This document shows positions 18,181 through 27,430 of a DNA stretch of 64,000 nt, piece by piece. Under the pieces are notes generated by a model that saw only the letters and a list, made by a program, of their open reading frames with translations, was not told where the DNA came from and searched no databases. The stretch is from Microlunatus elymi (GTDB lineage: Bacteria > Actinomycetota > Actinomycetes > Propionibacteriales > Propionibacteriaceae). Position 1 is the stretch's first letter; every line of letters starts with the position of its first letter. Both the position numbers and the translations under genes were made by a program. The stretch covers positions 806,001-870,000 of the forward strand of contig NZ_CP041692.1 in the NCBI RefSeq assembly GCF_007362775.1, given 5' to 3'.

Positions 18181-19119
18181 CGGAAGTTAGTTCATGACTC
18201 GGAATGCTGATCTTGGACCCGCATTCGGTGAGGCACTCGAACGGGAGTCGGTTGTCCTTACTGCGCCCGGATCGACTCGCCCACAGGCCTCGGTTGTCAC
18301 CCGCTACGAGTGGTCGGCTGTACCGGCAACTGCAGGTCTGGTTTCGTCCTGCGACGAACATGCGGACACTCAGGAGTGCGCACGAGTCGCTTCCTGCGGC
18401 CCGGGCGCCGACGAAGAAGCGGACATGTTGATCATGAGCCGTAGTCGACGGCGGGACCAACTTCCGCCGAGTGCGCCGAGGTGTGGAGTTGATCTTGAAT
18501 CGGACTTGATCATGAAGTGCCGTCGTCGCCGCGTTCGCCACCCGATGCGAAGACGTCGCGTTCGGACGCGAGAGACATCAGGTTCGGGCGCGATGATCTC
18601 ACCGCTGCAAAGCGTCCTCCCTCGCGGACGGCGCAAGACGTCGGGATGGCGGGTCGGTCAGGCGGCTCGCCACCCCGCGTCATCGCGGTCTGGCGGAGAA
18701 GGGCGCCTCGGTCCGCGCATCCGCGGCTCGACGCCTCGCACTCGAGATCGATGGGATCGGCGTCCTGCTCGCCGAGTTGTCGCCGTAGTCGCTGCGGGCC
18801 GTTGGCCAGGGTCTGGCCCGCTGCGGGGAGAAGCACCCAACACCGGCAATAGGCTCGGCGATCAACGCCGACGAGGCACTACCGCTGGTAGCTGTGTCCC
18901 GGTCACCCGTTCTGGGACTGGATGTCGCAGCGCAATCGGCGGATCCGCAGAATGCGTCAACGGTCCAGCTCGGATGCCGGTGGCTCACACGCGAGCTCGA
19001 GCGGTTCTCGTGATCTGCTGCGGGTTTGGTGAAGTTATCCACAGCCAGGGCGATGGATAGCCCGTTTCTGTTTAGACTCTGTCCCCACTCAGGTCGATCA
19101 AAGGTGAAAGGCGATGTGG
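18181..19119. other. intergenic stretch without recognisable gene
   Basis: About 940 bp between the pilus genes and the lipoprotein. Frames on both strands are Arg/Ser/Ala-rich with no domain features. It contains two TTGATCATG words (18428 and 18506) and one TTATCCACA at 19035-19043. A promoter for the lipoprotein gene is likely near its right end. Confidence 0.5.
19035..19043 (+). promoter_or_regulatory. DnaA-box-like TTATCCACA
   Basis: Exact consensus nonamer, single copy, about 75 bp upstream of the lipoprotein gene. Confidence 0.4.
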
Positions 19120-19743
19120 ATGTCGGCACGACGAGCCGCCGCTGCGTTGGCTGTGGCCGCGCTGGTGCTGTGCGGCCTGGCCGGGTGCGGCGGTGGAGAC
19201 GACGACTCCGTTTCCATCCCATCGACAGGCGGGCCGCCAAAAACGGGTGCTTCATCGCAGACACCTGCGGCGAGTTCCACAGCGACTTCCGACCGGACTG
19301 CCCAGGTTGCAGACGCACAGCGGAGCTATGTGAAGTTTGAGACGGCATTCACGGATGCAGGCCGGAGCGCTCCGACCGGGAAGCCGCCGGAATCGCTACT
19401 CGCCCTCGTAGACCCTGATGGGCCCATGCCTGATTGGCTCAAGCAGTCGTTCGAGGGATCGAAGCGAGTTGGAGCCAGAATCGTTGGTGGGCGGGTCGTT
19501 GTGACGACGGGGCCGGAAGTAGAGCGACACCCGGAGCAACCCGGGGTTGTTCAGTTTAAGGCCTGTAACGACTCGCGAACGTTGCAGGCTGAGAATCGCG
19601 GCAAGCCGTCATCTCGGATCGATTGGCAGTTGCTGCGAGTCGAGATGCGCGCAACTGGCGGGGATCAGGACGCAAACCCATCGGCATGGAGAGTCCATTC
19701 GATGGACCAGATAAGTGTGGATGAGCCATGCACCATCGGTTAG
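19120..19743 (+). CDS. hypothetical lipoprotein
   Basis: 207 aa. Basic n-region (MSARRAAA), hydrophobic stretch and lipobox LAGC at about residues 20-23, then a Ser/Thr/Pro-rich disordered linker and a compact domain of about 130 residues that I do not recognise. It should be lipid-anchored on the outer face of the membrane. Start 19120 is preferred over the in-frame ATG at 19114 because GAAAGG is then 8 nt upstream. Its 3' end overlaps the next gene by 16 bp, so the two exported proteins are probably made together. The position between pilus genes and helicase hints at a surface role (inference). Confidence 0.7.
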   Translation: MSARRAAAALAVAALVLCGLAGCGGGDDDSVSIPSTGGPPKTGASSQTPAASSTATSDRTAQVADAQRSYVKFETAFTDAGRSAPTGKPPESLLALVDPDGPMPDWLKQSFEGSKRVGARIVGGRVVVTTGPEVERHPEQPGVVQFKACNDSRTLQAENRGKPSSRIDWQLLRVEMRATGGDQDANPSAWRVHSMDQISVDEPCTIG

Positions 19744-20711
19744 GGGCATTGCGAGCGACAGCTGCAGTTGTTGCGGCTGGACTTGCGGTCTGCTTGGTCA
19801 CTCTCGCCGCGTCCGCCGATACGAGCATGACGCTTACGGATACGAACTCTGGCGGAACCTACGACGCGGGCGCAGGCAAAACGACACCGAGCGCGACGGC
19901 GATCACGCCTGAGGATCAGAAGTCGTCGTCCAATCCACCAGCTGCCCAGCACAACGGCTCGACATCGCAGGGGTCGAACGAGAATCGGCCGACCGGTCCG
20001 TCGTTAGCCGAGTTGGTCAGTCGGTGGAAGTCGGTTGAGGGTAGGGATGATCTGGCCGCGGAGTTGGCGGCAGGGCAGGCGTTGTTTGATGCCGTGGGCT
20101 GTGGGGTGCGTTATTCGCCGACCTCGGAGTGTGTCAGCGCGCTGCCGGAGGCGCCGTCGGGCCAGGCAGCCGGCGGCGGGGGGCAGGTGAAGCCGAAGTT
20201 GACGGCTGAGCAGGCGTATCAGCAGGTGAAGGCGTCGTTGTCGTTCGATGCTCCGGCGCCGGGGGTGGGGCCGGATCACTCGAACAACCACTTGCGCAGT
20301 GAGGTGACCGGCAAACCACTGGATTCGGTGGTCGGGTATCCGTTGTGGTTCTGGGCGGTCGGCGGCGACCAGAAGGCCAAGCAGGTCAGCAAGTCTTTGG
20401 CTGGGATGAAGGTCGCGTTGTCGTTGCGGCCGGCGGGATTGACTGTCGACGCCGGTGACGGGACGCGGTTCACCTGCTCGTCGATGGGGACGCCGTGGCG
20501 GCGTGGGATGAAGCCGGCGACGCCGTCACCAACCTGCGGGCACATCTACCAAAAGGTGGGGACGTACCGGGTGTCGATGACGACTCGGTGGTCGGTGCAT
20601 TACGAAGTCGACGACGGTTCGGGTACCGCGTTGTCCGGTGACGAGGTCGTGAGCGGTACGCGGAGCCGGTTGCTGCGGATCGGCGAATTGCAGGTCGTCG
20701 TCGACGGTTGA
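19728..20711 (+). CDS. secreted protein of unknown function
   Basis: 327 aa. Signal peptide at about 1-30 ending in ASA|DT, a low-complexity linker to about residue 90, and then a conserved-looking region: VGYPLWFWAVGG, DAGDGTRFTCSSMGTPWRRGMKP, SPTCGHIYQKVGTYRVSMTTRW. This C-terminal pattern, with a D-x-G-D-G turn, paired Cys and a terminal TY-V-TT-W strand, is seen in many exported actinobacterial proteins and resembles a PKD-type beta domain. No enzymatic residues are evident. Translation is coupled to the upstream lipoprotein gene by overlap. Confidence 0.75.
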   Translation: MHHRLGALRATAAVVAAGLAVCLVTLAASADTSMTLTDTNSGGTYDAGAGKTTPSATAITPEDQKSSSNPPAAQHNGSTSQGSNENRPTGPSLAELVSRWKSVEGRDDLAAELAAGQALFDAVGCGVRYSPTSECVSALPEAPSGQAAGGGGQVKPKLTAEQAYQQVKASLSFDAPAPGVGPDHSNNHLRSEVTGKPLDSVVGYPLWFWAVGGDQKAKQVSKSLAGMKVALSLRPAGLTVDAGDGTRFTCSSMGTPWRRGMKPATPSPTCGHIYQKVGTYRVSMTTRWSVHYEVDDGSGTALSGDEVVSGTRSRLLRIGELQVVVDG

Positions 20712-20785
20712 GCGCAGCTACAGCTGAACGTTGCCGAGCCGGCCAGCACTTCTTGGCCCGCGGACGCATCGTCCGGCGAGCTCGA

Positions 20786-23425
20786 TCAGTCGATCAGCAG
20801 TGCCTCGAGCAGCCAGATCGCGGCCTGCTTGTCCAGCATCTGATTGGCGTTCCCGCACTTCGGCGACACCACGCAGGACGGGCATCCGGCGGTGCATTCG
20901 CAGGACCTCAGCCGATCCAGCGTTGCCTGCCACCACTCCTCGGCGACTCGATATCCGCGCTCGGCGAATCCTGCGCCGCCCGGATGGCCGTCGTGCACGA
21001 ACACGGTCAGCTCACCGGTGTCGGGATGCAAGATCGTCGACAGTCCGCCGATGTCCCAACGGTCGCACGGGGCGAACATCGGCAGCAGGCCGATCGCGGT
21101 GTGCTCGGCGGCATGCGCGGCCGACCCGAGTTGTATCGCAGACAGGTCGAGCGCTGTCGGCGCCAACGTCCACCAGACCGCCTTTGTACCCAATCTGCGT
21201 TCGGGCATCTCCAACGGCGTCTCATCCCACACGTCACCGGTGATCTCGTCCCGCCGCAGATAGCCGGTCACCTGCGAGAACACGTCGACGTCGCCGAGAT
21301 GCAGCACGCCGCTGCCGAACGGTCGACTGCGTTGTTCCTCGACCACCTCGATGTCGTGGCTCCCGCGGGGCTGGGTGTAGTAACCGGGCTTCGCCGGCCG
21401 GACCAACGCTTCACACGCATCATGATCAAGTTCGTCCACCAGATAGCTGTCGCCCTGATGCAGATACACGGCTCCTGGATGCACCGTTCCGTCCGCCGCC
21501 GCCTGATCGACAGTTCCCAGTACGCGGCCGCTGTCGAGTTCGACGATCTCGATCACCGGGCCACCCGATCCGCGCAGATCGATCGCGTCTACCGCACGCT
21601 CCGGTCGGGGCCAGAACCAGCCACCCGGCCGCTTGCGCACCACACCCTGGGCCTCCAGTCGCGGCAGGGTTTCGATCATGGTCGGCCCGAACCACAGCTC
21701 GTCCTTGATCGTCAGCGGCAGCTCCTGGGCTGCCGCTGCCAGATGTGGGCCGAGCACGTACGGATTGTCAGCGTGCAGCACCGTCTGCTCGACCGGCTGA
21801 TCGAACAACAGCTCCGGATGATCGAAGTAGTACGCGTCCAGTGGGTTGTTGGCGGCGATCAAGATCACCTCGGCGTCGCGACCGGTTCGCCCGGCCCGTC
21901 CGGCCTGCTGCCAGAGCGCCGATCGGGTGCCCGGAAAGCCGCTGATGATCACCGCGTCGAGGCCGGCGACGTCGACACCGAGCTCCAATGCGTTCGTCGC
22001 CGCCAATCCGCGCAACGAGCCGTCCTGCAGGGCCGCCTCCAATGCGCGCCGGTCGGCCGCGAGGTAGCCGCTGCGGTAGGAGTCGATGCGCGAGGGGCGT
22101 GAGCGGTTCGCGACGTGTCGGAGGTCGTCGGGCCGTTCGACCGATCGGTACGAGTCGCAGTCCTTCGACGAACTCTGCTCCGTCGTGGCCGAGTTGTCGT
22201 CGGCCGGTCCGGTCGATGAGGACGCTGTGCGGTCCTTCGACAAGCTCAGGACCCTTGTCTTCGGACCGTCGTCGGACTTGCCGGTCGTCGGGTGCATGTC
22301 GGGGTCCTCCGACGACTTCGGGGCGCGCGTGGCCGGTTCGTCGGCGGATGATTCCGTCGATGGGCTCGCCTCGCGGTCCTTCGACAGGCTCAGGACTCTT
22401 GTAGTCGGCTCGTCGGACAAGGTGGTTGGCGGCTCGTCGGACAGTGCTGGGGTCAGGACGAGGTCTTGGGCGCGGACGGCTACCAACTCGGCCATCCGGC
22501 GGGAGGGGATGAAGGCGACGGTCTGCAGGCCGGCGTTGACCAGGCCGGCCAGCAGTTCGGTGGCGTCGTCGGTGGGGTGGCCGTCGGGTTGCCACATGAT
22601 CATCTCGACCGCGCCGTGCGGTGACGCGTCATGATCAACAACGCTGACCTCGTCGGCCGCGCAACCGATCAACTCGGCGGCCATCCGGTCCGCGCCGGTC
22701 ACGGTCGCCGACGCCAGGATGAAGGTCGGCATCGAACCGTGGGCCGCGCACAGCCGCCGCAGCCGCCGGACCACCTGCGCGACGTGACTGCCGAACACCC
22801 CGCGGTAACGATGCGCCTCGTCGATCACCACGTACCGCACGCCGGCCAGGAACGACGACCAACGGCCGTGATTCGGCAGCATCGCGTGATGCAGGAAGTC
22901 CGGATTCGTCAACACGTACGCGGCATGCTGGCGTGCCCAGTCGCGTTCAGCCGTCTCGGCGTCGCCGTCGACGGCGGCCACCCGCCAACTCGGCAGCCCG
23001 AACCCGTTGGCGACTCGAAGTTGATCATGAGCCAACGCCTTGGTCGGGGCGAGATAGAGGGCGGTGTGCGGCCGCTTCGGCGCCAGCAGGGTGTCCCTCA
23101 ACTCGGCGCGCGGCCCCACCGGTCGCCGCGCCGTCGCCGCCGGACCGCCGTACGTCGCGGCCATCACCGGCATCAGATAACCCAGCGTCTTGCCCGAAGC
23201 GGTGCCGGTGGTGATCGCGACCTGCGACCCGCCGTAGGCCGCGTCGGCGGCCTGCACCTGGTGCAGCCACGGTGCGTCGATGCCGCGTCCTCGGATCGCC
23301 GCCAACACCTCGGTCGGCAGCCAGTCCGGCCACGGCGCGAACTCGGCCGACCGCTCACCGAAGCGGCGCCGCAAACGCACCCTCTCGGGGTCCTGCAGCA
23401 CCCCCGGCGCCTCGGCCGTCGTCAT
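20786..23425 (-). CDS. DEAD/DEAH-box helicase with C-terminal DUF1998 domain (YprA/MrfA-like)
   Basis: 879 aa superfamily 2 ATPase. Motif I TGTASGKTLGY, motif Ia YLAPTKALAHDQ, DEAH box VIDEAHRY, motif III ILASATVT, motif VI QQAGRAGRTGR. The C-terminal region has the cysteine cluster CECTAGCPSCVV...KCG typical of DUF1998; MrfA relatives act in DNA repair. Between the two RecA domains is an atypical insert of about 110 Ser/Thr/Asp-rich residues (roughly 22.08-22.45 kb) that includes two VLSLSKDR copies encoded by palindromic repeats. ATG 23425 fits the family N-terminus, although no strong SD is visible. The gene converges on the tad locus. Confidence 0.92.
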   Translation of the reverse strand: MTTAEAPGVLQDPERVRLRRRFGERSAEFAPWPDWLPTEVLAAIRGRGIDAPWLHQVQAADAAYGGSQVAITTGTASGKTLGYLMPVMAATYGGPAATARRPVGPRAELRDTLLAPKRPHTALYLAPTKALAHDQLRVANGFGLPSWRVAAVDGDAETAERDWARQHAAYVLTNPDFLHHAMLPNHGRWSSFLAGVRYVVIDEAHRYRGVFGSHVAQVVRRLRRLCAAHGSMPTFILASATVTGADRMAAELIGCAADEVSVVDHDASPHGAVEMIMWQPDGHPTDDATELLAGLVNAGLQTVAFIPSRRMAELVAVRAQDLVLTPALSDEPPTTLSDEPTTRVLSLSKDREASPSTESSADEPATRAPKSSEDPDMHPTTGKSDDGPKTRVLSLSKDRTASSSTGPADDNSATTEQSSSKDCDSYRSVERPDDLRHVANRSRPSRIDSYRSGYLAADRRALEAALQDGSLRGLAATNALELGVDVAGLDAVIISGFPGTRSALWQQAGRAGRTGRDAEVILIAANNPLDAYYFDHPELLFDQPVEQTVLHADNPYVLGPHLAAAAQELPLTIKDELWFGPTMIETLPRLEAQGVVRKRPGGWFWPRPERAVDAIDLRGSGGPVIEIVELDSGRVLGTVDQAAADGTVHPGAVYLHQGDSYLVDELDHDACEALVRPAKPGYYTQPRGSHDIEVVEEQRSRPFGSGVLHLGDVDVFSQVTGYLRRDEITGDVWDETPLEMPERRLGTKAVWWTLAPTALDLSAIQLGSAAHAAEHTAIGLLPMFAPCDRWDIGGLSTILHPDTGELTVFVHDGHPGGAGFAERGYRVAEEWWQATLDRLRSCECTAGCPSCVVSPKCGNANQMLDKQAAIWLLEALLID
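22159..22397. repeat. palindromic repeat copies inside the helicase gene
   Basis: GGTCCTTCGACAAGCTCAGG followed by ACC at 22231-22253, a close copy GGTCCTTCGACAGGCTCAGG followed by ACT at 22375-22397, and a decayed copy starting AGTCCTTCGACGAACTC at 22159. The outer bases form GGTCCT/AGGACC. This resembles a short intergenic repeat known from many bacterial genomes, recognised here from memory. Here it is read in frame as VLSLSKDR. Confidence 0.75.
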
Positions 23426-23785
23426 CACCACGGCACCAGTCTGAGCCCACCGTCCGACATTTCGCAGCGGGTCCGGCGCGAGCACTCCGACCCCGCGAAC
23501 ACAATCGCCCGCGCAAACGCCCGGATCGCCGCTCAACGGAGGATTTTCGGCAATCAGCGGGGGATTCTGTTCGCGGCGCGTCGGGTAACCGCCAACCTGA
23601 GCCCGGACCCAGCGACGGAGCCCGCCTCGGCCGGAGCGAACCCGGCTGAACTCGCGAAGCCGCGCCAATGTGACCCGCGTCATGCGGGCGTCGGTACCTC
23701 GCCGTTAGACTCCCGGCAAGCTGCGCGCAACGGCGCGTCGTGGAGTAATTCTCTCGAGCTTCCCGCAGCAACAGGAGTGCACTGT

Positions 23786-26224
23786 ATGTACGTTCCTACG
23801 GCCCTTGAGGTGACGTTGTCCGCAGGCAACCTCACCGTCGCCGCAGTCGTCGCGGCCATCGCGCTGATCGCGCTGGCCATGGCCCTCGTCTTCCGCAGAC
23901 AAGTGTTGGCGGCCGGCGAAGGCACCCAGAACATGCAAAATATCGCGCTCGGCGTCCAGGAGGGCGCCGCGGCTTATCTCGGCCGGCAGTTCAAGACGCT
24001 CGGCGGTTTCGCGGCCGCGGCGTTCCTGCTGCTGCTGGCACTGCCTGCGCACACCGACACCGGCGCCTCCCAGGTGCTGCTGCGGATCGCGCGGTCGATC
24101 GCGTTCATCGTCGGCGCCTTCTTCTCCGCCATGATCGGCTATCTGGGCATGTGGCTGGCCGTCCGTGCCAACGTACGAGTTGCTGCCGCGGCCCGCGACG
24201 AGGGCCGCGACCCGGCCATGCGAATCGCGTTCCGTACCGGCGCGCACGTCGGCATGTCCACCGTCGGCCTCGGCCTGCTCGGCGCCTCCGTGGTGGTGTT
24301 GATCTTCCGCAGCGACGCACCGACGATCCTGGAGGGCTTCGGCTTCGGCGCGGCCATGCTCGCCATGTTCATGCGGGTCGGCGGCGGCATCTTCACCAAG
24401 GCCGCCGACGTCGGCGCCGACCTTGTCGGCAAGGTCGAGCAGAACATCCCCGAGGACGACCCGCGCAACGCAGCAACCATCGCCGACAACGTCGGCGACA
24501 ACGTCGGCGACTGCGCCGGCATGGCGGCCGACCTGTTCGAGTCGTACGCGGTGATGCTGGTCGCGAGTTTGATCTTGGGCAAGGCCGCCTTCGGCGAAGC
24601 CGGCTTGATCTTCCCGTTGATCGTGCCGGCGATCGGCGTGATCACCGCGATCATCGGCATCTTCCTGACGCGGCCCCGGCCGACCGAGAGCGGCCTCCGT
24701 ACGATCAACCGGTCCTTCTATCTGTCCGCGCTGATCTCTGCGGTCTTCGTCGCCATCGCCTCCTTCATCTACCTGCCGTCGAAGTTCGCCGACCTCCACC
24801 TGCCGGCCGGCACCGTCTTCCACGGCCCGATCGACGATCCGCGGATCGTCGCCCTGCTGTCGGTGATCACCGGCATCGTGCTGGCCGTGGTGATCTTGTC
24901 GCTGACCGGCTACTACACCGGCACCGAGGATCGGCCGACCAAGGATGTCGCCAAGACGTCGCTGACCGGCGCCGCGACGGTGATCCTGTCCGGCATCTCG
25001 CTCGGCCTGTCGTCGGCCGTCTACACCGGTCTGGTGATCGCCGCCGCCGTCTTCGTCGCCTTCCTGATCGGTGGCTCCGGCATCGTGGCGCTGTTCTGCA
25101 TCGCCTTGGCCGGTTGCGGTCTGCTCACCACTGTCGGCGTGATCGTGGCGATGGACACCTTCGGCCCGGTCTCCGACAACGCTCAGGGCATCGCCGAGAT
25201 GTCCGGTGACGTCGAGGGTGACGGCGCCCAGATCCTGACCGAGCTGGACGCGGTCGGCAACACCACCAAGGCGATCACCAAGGGCATCGCGATCGCGACC
25301 GCGGTGCTGGCCGCGACGGCGTTGTTCGGTTCCTACACCGACGCGATCCGCGGCGTGCTGGCCGAGGCGTACACCAAGTTCACCGCCGATGCGGTGGTCT
25401 ATGCGCCGCCGACACTGGTCGGCATCATTGCCGGCGCCTCCGTGGTGTTCCTGTTCTCCGGGCTGGCGATCAGCGCGGTCGGCCGAGCCGCCGGCGCCGT
25501 GGTGTACGAGGTACGCCGCCAGTTCCGTGAGATCACCGGAATCATGGACGGCACCGGCAAGCCGGAGTACGGCAAGGTTGTCGACATCTGCACCCGGGAT
25601 TCGCTCCGCGAGCTGGCGACGCCGGGTCTGCTGGCGATCATGGCCCCGATCGCGGTCGGCTTCGGTCTCGGTGCGCCGGCGCTGGCCGGCTACCTGGCCG
25701 GTGCGATCGCGGCCGGCACCATGATGGCGGTCTTCCTGGCCAACTCCGGTGGCGCCTGGGACAACGCGAAGAAGATCGTCGAGGACGGCCACTTCGGCGG
25801 CAAGGGTTCGCCGGCCCACGAGGCGACCGTGATCGGCGACACCGTCGGCGACCCGTTCAAGGACACCGCCGGTCCTGCCATCAACCCGCTGATCAAGGTG
25901 ATGAACCTGGTCGCCGTGTTGATCGCCCCGGCCGTGGTGGCGATGTCGCCGCTGAGCGATTCGGCCAACCCGCTGCGGTACGTGATCGCGCTGGTCGCCT
26001 TCGCGATCGTGGTGATCGTGGTGGTGATCAGCACCCGTCGCCGGGTCGGCATTGCCGAGGACGAGGAGTCCGCGGAGTCCAGTGACCGCAGCGGCGGCTC
26101 CGACACCGGTGCGGGCAGTCCGGGGGCGGGCGCTTCCGGCACCGACCGTGCCGCCACCGGGGCGGGAACCGGGTCGTCCGATGCCACCAACTCGCCGGAG
26201 TTCGCTGTGGATAAGTCTGACTAG
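23786..26224 (+). CDS. hppA: membrane-bound proton-pumping pyrophosphatase, K+-independent type
   Basis: 812 aa integral membrane pump that hydrolyses pyrophosphate and moves protons across the cytoplasmic membrane. Substrate motifs are intact: GGGIFTKAADVGADLVGKVE, EDDPRNAATIADNVGDNVGD, and the C-terminal acidic motif VIGDTVGDPFKDTAGPA. The signature GNTTKAITKG has Lys and Thr at the positions that mark K+-independent enzymes. The tail of about 50 residues is Ser/Gly-rich. AGGAG precedes ATG 23786; the open frame extends far upstream but overlaps the divergent helicase. Pyrophosphate from acsA, topA-linked nucleotide metabolism and other reactions could feed it (inference). Confidence 0.95.
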   Translation: MYVPTALEVTLSAGNLTVAAVVAAIALIALAMALVFRRQVLAAGEGTQNMQNIALGVQEGAAAYLGRQFKTLGGFAAAAFLLLLALPAHTDTGASQVLLRIARSIAFIVGAFFSAMIGYLGMWLAVRANVRVAAAARDEGRDPAMRIAFRTGAHVGMSTVGLGLLGASVVVLIFRSDAPTILEGFGFGAAMLAMFMRVGGGIFTKAADVGADLVGKVEQNIPEDDPRNAATIADNVGDNVGDCAGMAADLFESYAVMLVASLILGKAAFGEAGLIFPLIVPAIGVITAIIGIFLTRPRPTESGLRTINRSFYLSALISAVFVAIASFIYLPSKFADLHLPAGTVFHGPIDDPRIVALLSVITGIVLAVVILSLTGYYTGTEDRPTKDVAKTSLTGAATVILSGISLGLSSAVYTGLVIAAAVFVAFLIGGSGIVALFCIALAGCGLLTTVGVIVAMDTFGPVSDNAQGIAEMSGDVEGDGAQILTELDAVGNTTKAITKGIAIATAVLAATALFGSYTDAIRGVLAEAYTKFTADAVVYAPPTLVGIIAGASVVFLFSGLAISAVGRAAGAVVYEVRRQFREITGIMDGTGKPEYGKVVDICTRDSLRELATPGLLAIMAPIAVGFGLGAPALAGYLAGAIAAGTMMAVFLANSGGAWDNAKKIVEDGHFGGKGSPAHEATVIGDTVGDPFKDTAGPAINPLIKVMNLVAVLIAPAVVAMSPLSDSANPLRYVIALVAFAIVVIVVVISTRRRVGIAEDEESAESSDRSGGSDTGAGSPGAGASGTDRAATGAGTGSSDATNSPEFAVDKSD

Positions 26225-26254
26225 GTTTTGGGCCGGGCTGCGAGAATCGGCCGC

Positions 26255-27430
26255 ATGAGCGCGCCCCAGCAGCCGCCCCGCGGCCCGGCCCCGTACGGTC
26301 AACCCGGTCCGGGCAGCCAGCCCGGACCGAACGGGCAACCCGGGATGCCGAACCCGAATCCGTACGGTCAACCAGCGCCCGCCCCGCACCAGGGCTGGCC
26401 GAACCCGTATCAGCCCGGCCCCTACGCCCAGCCGATGCCGTACGGGATGTATCCGCCGGATCCGAGGTGGAGGCCGAGCCCGCTACCGATCGAATCGGTC
26501 GAGTATCAGCAGCTGTTGCGCGGTCCGCGGTACCGCGGCTGGCGTCCGGTGCTGGCCCTGCTCCTGTGCCTGGTCTTCGCACTCGGCGCGCAGGTCGTGC
26601 TCGGCATCATCCTGGCGGTGATCGTGATCGCGGCCGGCGGCGACCTGAATTCCCTGCTGGACACGCTGTCGTCGAAGTCGATGGGGCCGCTGGCCTTCGG
26701 CTATGTGATTGCGGGCTTGATCAGCCTGATCCCGTCGGCGATGTTCGCCAACTGGATCGTGCACGGGATCCGGCCACGGTTCCTGTCCTCGGTGGCCGGC
26801 GGGTTTCGCTGGGGATGGCTGCTGCGCTGCTTGATGATCACGGTGCCGCTGTTCGTGATCTACCTCGGGCTGCAGTTCCTGGTCGGCTGGGACTACGGTC
26901 CGCGGCCGCAGCACTGGGGAGTGTTGTTGATCATGGTGGTGATCGCCATCCCGTTCCAGTCGGCCGGCGAGGAGTACGCCTTCCGCGGTTTCATCCTGCA
27001 GAACGTCGGTGCCTGGTTCCGCAACCCGAAGGTCGGTCTGGTGGTGGCGATGGTGCCGTCGATCGTGCTGTTCGCCTTGGCCCACGGCAGTTTCGACCCC
27101 TGGACCTTCCTTGATCTGGCGATCTTCGCGGCCTCGTCCTGCATCCTGGTGTGGCGCACCGGTGGCCTGGAGGCCTCGATCGCGTTGCACGCGACCAACA
27201 ACGTCGCGATCATGATCGCCACCTTGTTGTTCGGTGGTTGGGCTGCTGCCTTCGTCAGTTCCGACACCCACAGCAGTCCGCTGGCGCCGCTGGTCACCCT
27301 GGTGGTGAACGGGGTCGCGGTGGTGTTGATCTTGTGGATGGCCAAGCGGCGTCGGCTGCAGCGCACCTACCAACCGCTGCCGGCACAGCAGCCGGCGCCG
27401 ATGATCATGCAGCAGCCGGCCGGTTACTGA
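26255..27430 (+). CDS. CPBP-family intramembrane glutamic endopeptidase
   Basis: 391 aa. An 80-residue Pro/Gly/Gln/Tyr-rich cytosolic N-terminus is followed by a CAAX-protease-like membrane domain. The motifs are SAGEEYAFRG (E239, E240, R244), FALAH (H277) and HATNN (H312, N316), matching EExxxR, FxxxH and HxxxN. Several transmembrane helices span about 98-365. Bacterial relatives act in membrane protein processing or self-immunity; the substrate here is unknown. ATG 26255 lies 30 nt after hppA, so read-through transcription is plausible. It overlaps the convergent DUF2236 gene by 26 bp. Confidence 0.88.
   Translation: MSAPQQPPRGPAPYGQPGPGSQPGPNGQPGMPNPNPYGQPAPAPHQGWPNPYQPGPYAQPMPYGMYPPDPRWRPSPLPIESVEYQQLLRGPRYRGWRPVLALLLCLVFALGAQVVLGIILAVIVIAAGGDLNSLLDTLSSKSMGPLAFGYVIAGLISLIPSAMFANWIVHGIRPRFLSSVAGGFRWGWLLRCLMITVPLFVIYLGLQFLVGWDYGPRPQHWGVLLIMVVIAIPFQSAGEEYAFRGFILQNVGAWFRNPKVGLVVAMVPSIVLFALAHGSFDPWTFLDLAIFAASSCILVWRTGGLEASIALHATNNVAIMIATLLFGGWAAAFVSSDTHSSPLAPLVTLVVNGVAVVLILWMAKRRRLQRTYQPLPAQQPAPMIMQQPAGY

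Noticed and set aside
18181-19119. Several 60-290-codon frames after the TadG-like gene
   Set aside because: Arg/Ser-rich translations on both strands with no family features, SD or conserved order; treated as non-coding.
23705-26389. 894-codon minus-strand frame over hppA
   Set aside because: Antisense shadow of the pyrophosphatase, with biased low-information composition.
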